From: Actinomycetes bacterium
Lineage (GTDB): Bacteria; Actinomycetota; Thermoleophilia; Solirubrobacterales; 70-9
Length of the DNA stretch: 16,108 nt
Assembly (NCBI GenBank): GCA_023436605.1
Contig: JAEZIQ010000020.1
Location: forward strand, 1-16,108
Direction: 5' to 3'
Shown here: positions 15,436 to 16,108 of the stretch, one piece after another
How the letters are laid out: each line of letters opens with the position of its first letter
Numbering within the stretch: the stretch's first letter is position 1
Translations under genes and position numbers: made by a program
Notes under the pieces: generated by a model
Databases searched by the model: none
Told to the model about the DNA's origin: nothing
The model's input: the letters and a program-made list of their open reading frames with translations, nothing else

Positions 15436-16041
15436 TCAGGCGATCGCGTTCAGGGCCGCCACCCGGCGGCGCATCGCCTTGTCGGAAGCCTCGAAGAGTT
15501 CCATCAGGACCGCCAGGTTCTCCCGATCCGTACGGTCCTCCCGCAGTTCGGCCCGGACCAGGGTCGCGGGCATGAGCAGGGCGGCAGAAAACGTGTTCGC
15601 CTCGACCTCCGGGACCGTGCGCGGCGTCGGTTCGGAGCCGTTGTTGACTTCGGCGTCCCGGCAGAAGATCGGCTTGCGGCCGACCTGATGCATCACGAAG
15701 TGACCGAGTTCATGCCCGATGGTGAAGCGCTTCCGGCGAGTCCCCCATTCCGGGTGAGCTGCCTCCTCCTGATTGACCCAGATTTCGCCGATACCGGTCA
15801 GGAGCAGACCGGAGAGAGTGCCCTCGACACTGTCATCCCCGACCACTTCCTTCATCTGGTCGTGGCTGACGTGGCAGACCCGGAGTCCATAGACCTCGCG
15901 GGCGATCTCCTCGACCGGGACCGGCAGGCTGTGTCCGTCCCACACATGGGCCGGAATCGAGGCCGCTATCTCGGCCACGTCACTTTCGATCAGCGCCGCA
16001 TCCTCCGGGTCGAGGCTGGTGATCTTCCGGCGGGATTTCAT
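15436..16041 (-). CDS. ImmA/IrrE-family zinc metallopeptidase
   Basis: A 201-residue protein of the ImmA/IrrE (COG2856) family. The zinc motif is HELGH (110-114), giving His110, catalytic Glu111 and His114. The third ligand is probably Glu147 in EVEANTFSAALLMP, the conserved second helix of this family. The region before it (about 40-100) matches the usual N-terminal lead-in. Family members cleave a helix-turn-helix repressor, as ImmA does for ICEBs1 and IrrE/PprI does for DdrO in Deinococcus after DNA damage. The start overlaps the preceding minus-strand gene by four bases (ATGA), so the two are translated together. The partner is expected to be that cut-off gene. It meets the RecD2-like helicase gene stop to stop. 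A DNA-damage role alongside the helicase is possible but unproven; mobile-element regulation or an antitoxin role are alternatives. Confidence 0.9.
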   Translation of the reverse strand: MKSRRKITSLDPEDAALIESDVAEIAASIPAHVWDGHSLPVPVEEIAREVYGLRVCHVSHDQMKEVVGDDSVEGTLSGLLLTGIGEIWVNQEEAAHPEWGTRRKRFTIGHELGHFVMHQVGRKPIFCRDAEVNNGSEPTPRTVPEVEANTFSAALLMPATLVRAELREDRTDRENLAVLMELFEASDKAMRRRVAALNAIA

Positions 16042-16108
16042 CCGCCGGTGAACAGTTCGTCGATCCGATCGCGCGGACCGGACTCCCGTCCCGAGCCCGG
16101 CTTGGGCT
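16038..16108 (-). CDS. C-terminal end of an upstream gene, cut by the window edge
   Basis: An open frame enters from the right edge and ends in TGA at 16038, overlapping the metallopeptidase ATG as ATGA. The visible 22-residue tail is rich in Pro, Gly and Arg, ends in DELFTGG, and does not identify the family. Many ImmA/IrrE-type genes follow a helix-turn-helix repressor gene, so an Xre-type regulator is the first guess, an inference from context only. Confidence 0.5.
   Translation of the reverse strand, partial: PKPGSGRESGPRDRIDELFTGG

Overview
The window is high-GC DNA with dense, mostly actinobacterial-looking genes: a PadR regulator, a RecD2-type helicase, duplicated CspA-like proteins, a cyclopropane-fatty-acid-synthase-like methyltransferase, TTG/GTG starts, and short or overlapping gene junctions. 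The cold-shock proteins resemble those of Actinobacteria of the Thermoleophilia (Solirubrobacterales) type, but that placement is recall plus inference, not a computed result. I see no tRNA, rRNA, CRISPR array, transposase or integrase, so this looks like ordinary chromosome rather than a mobile island. The right edge, with an ImmA/IrrE-type metallopeptidase and a cut-off partner gene, is the most accessory-like part.

Layout: 1-213 is non-coding and rich in hairpins, ending in the terminator of a leftward beta-oxidation gene, a 3-hydroxyacyl-CoA dehydrogenase/enoyl-CoA hydratase fusion (214-2223, minus). A 306-bp divergent spacer holds a 16-bp operator-like palindrome and leads to a rightward DEAD-box RNA helicase (2530-3852). 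A cold-shock protein gene (4005-4208) with a structured leader and its own terminator follows. Next comes an MBL-fold hydrolase (4415-5437) that lacks one expected metal ligand, then a leftward zinc-ribbon protein of unknown function (5450-5905).

A tightly packed rightward operon runs from 5922 to 11013: an Fsr-like MFS exporter, a MalY/PatB-type PLP enzyme (TTG start 2 nt after the previous stop), and a PAS-GAF-GGDEF-EAL cyclic-di-GMP enzyme joined by a 4-bp overlap. It meets, tail to tail with a 27-bp overlap, a leftward group: the cyclopropane-fatty-acid-synthase-like gene (10987-12315), a second cold-shock gene (12433-12636) with a strong terminator, and a PadR-family repressor (12725-13177). 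The rightward RecD2-like helicase (13261-15435) abuts the leftward ImmA/IrrE-like metallopeptidase (15436-16041) with no spacer. The end of an upstream gene (16038-16108) overlaps the metallopeptidase start by 4 bp.

Functionally, several genes suit stress or cold adaptation: RNA remodelling (DEAD-box helicase, two cold-shock proteins), membrane lipid modification (cyclopropane synthase) and fatty-acid turnover (the dehydrogenase/hydratase fusion). That grouping is an inference from co-location. I do not see a clearly new multi-gene system. The best candidates for something undescribed are the zinc-ribbon protein, the altered MBL hydrolase, the operon linking exporter, C-S lyase-like enzyme and c-di-GMP enzyme, and the cut metallopeptidase locus.
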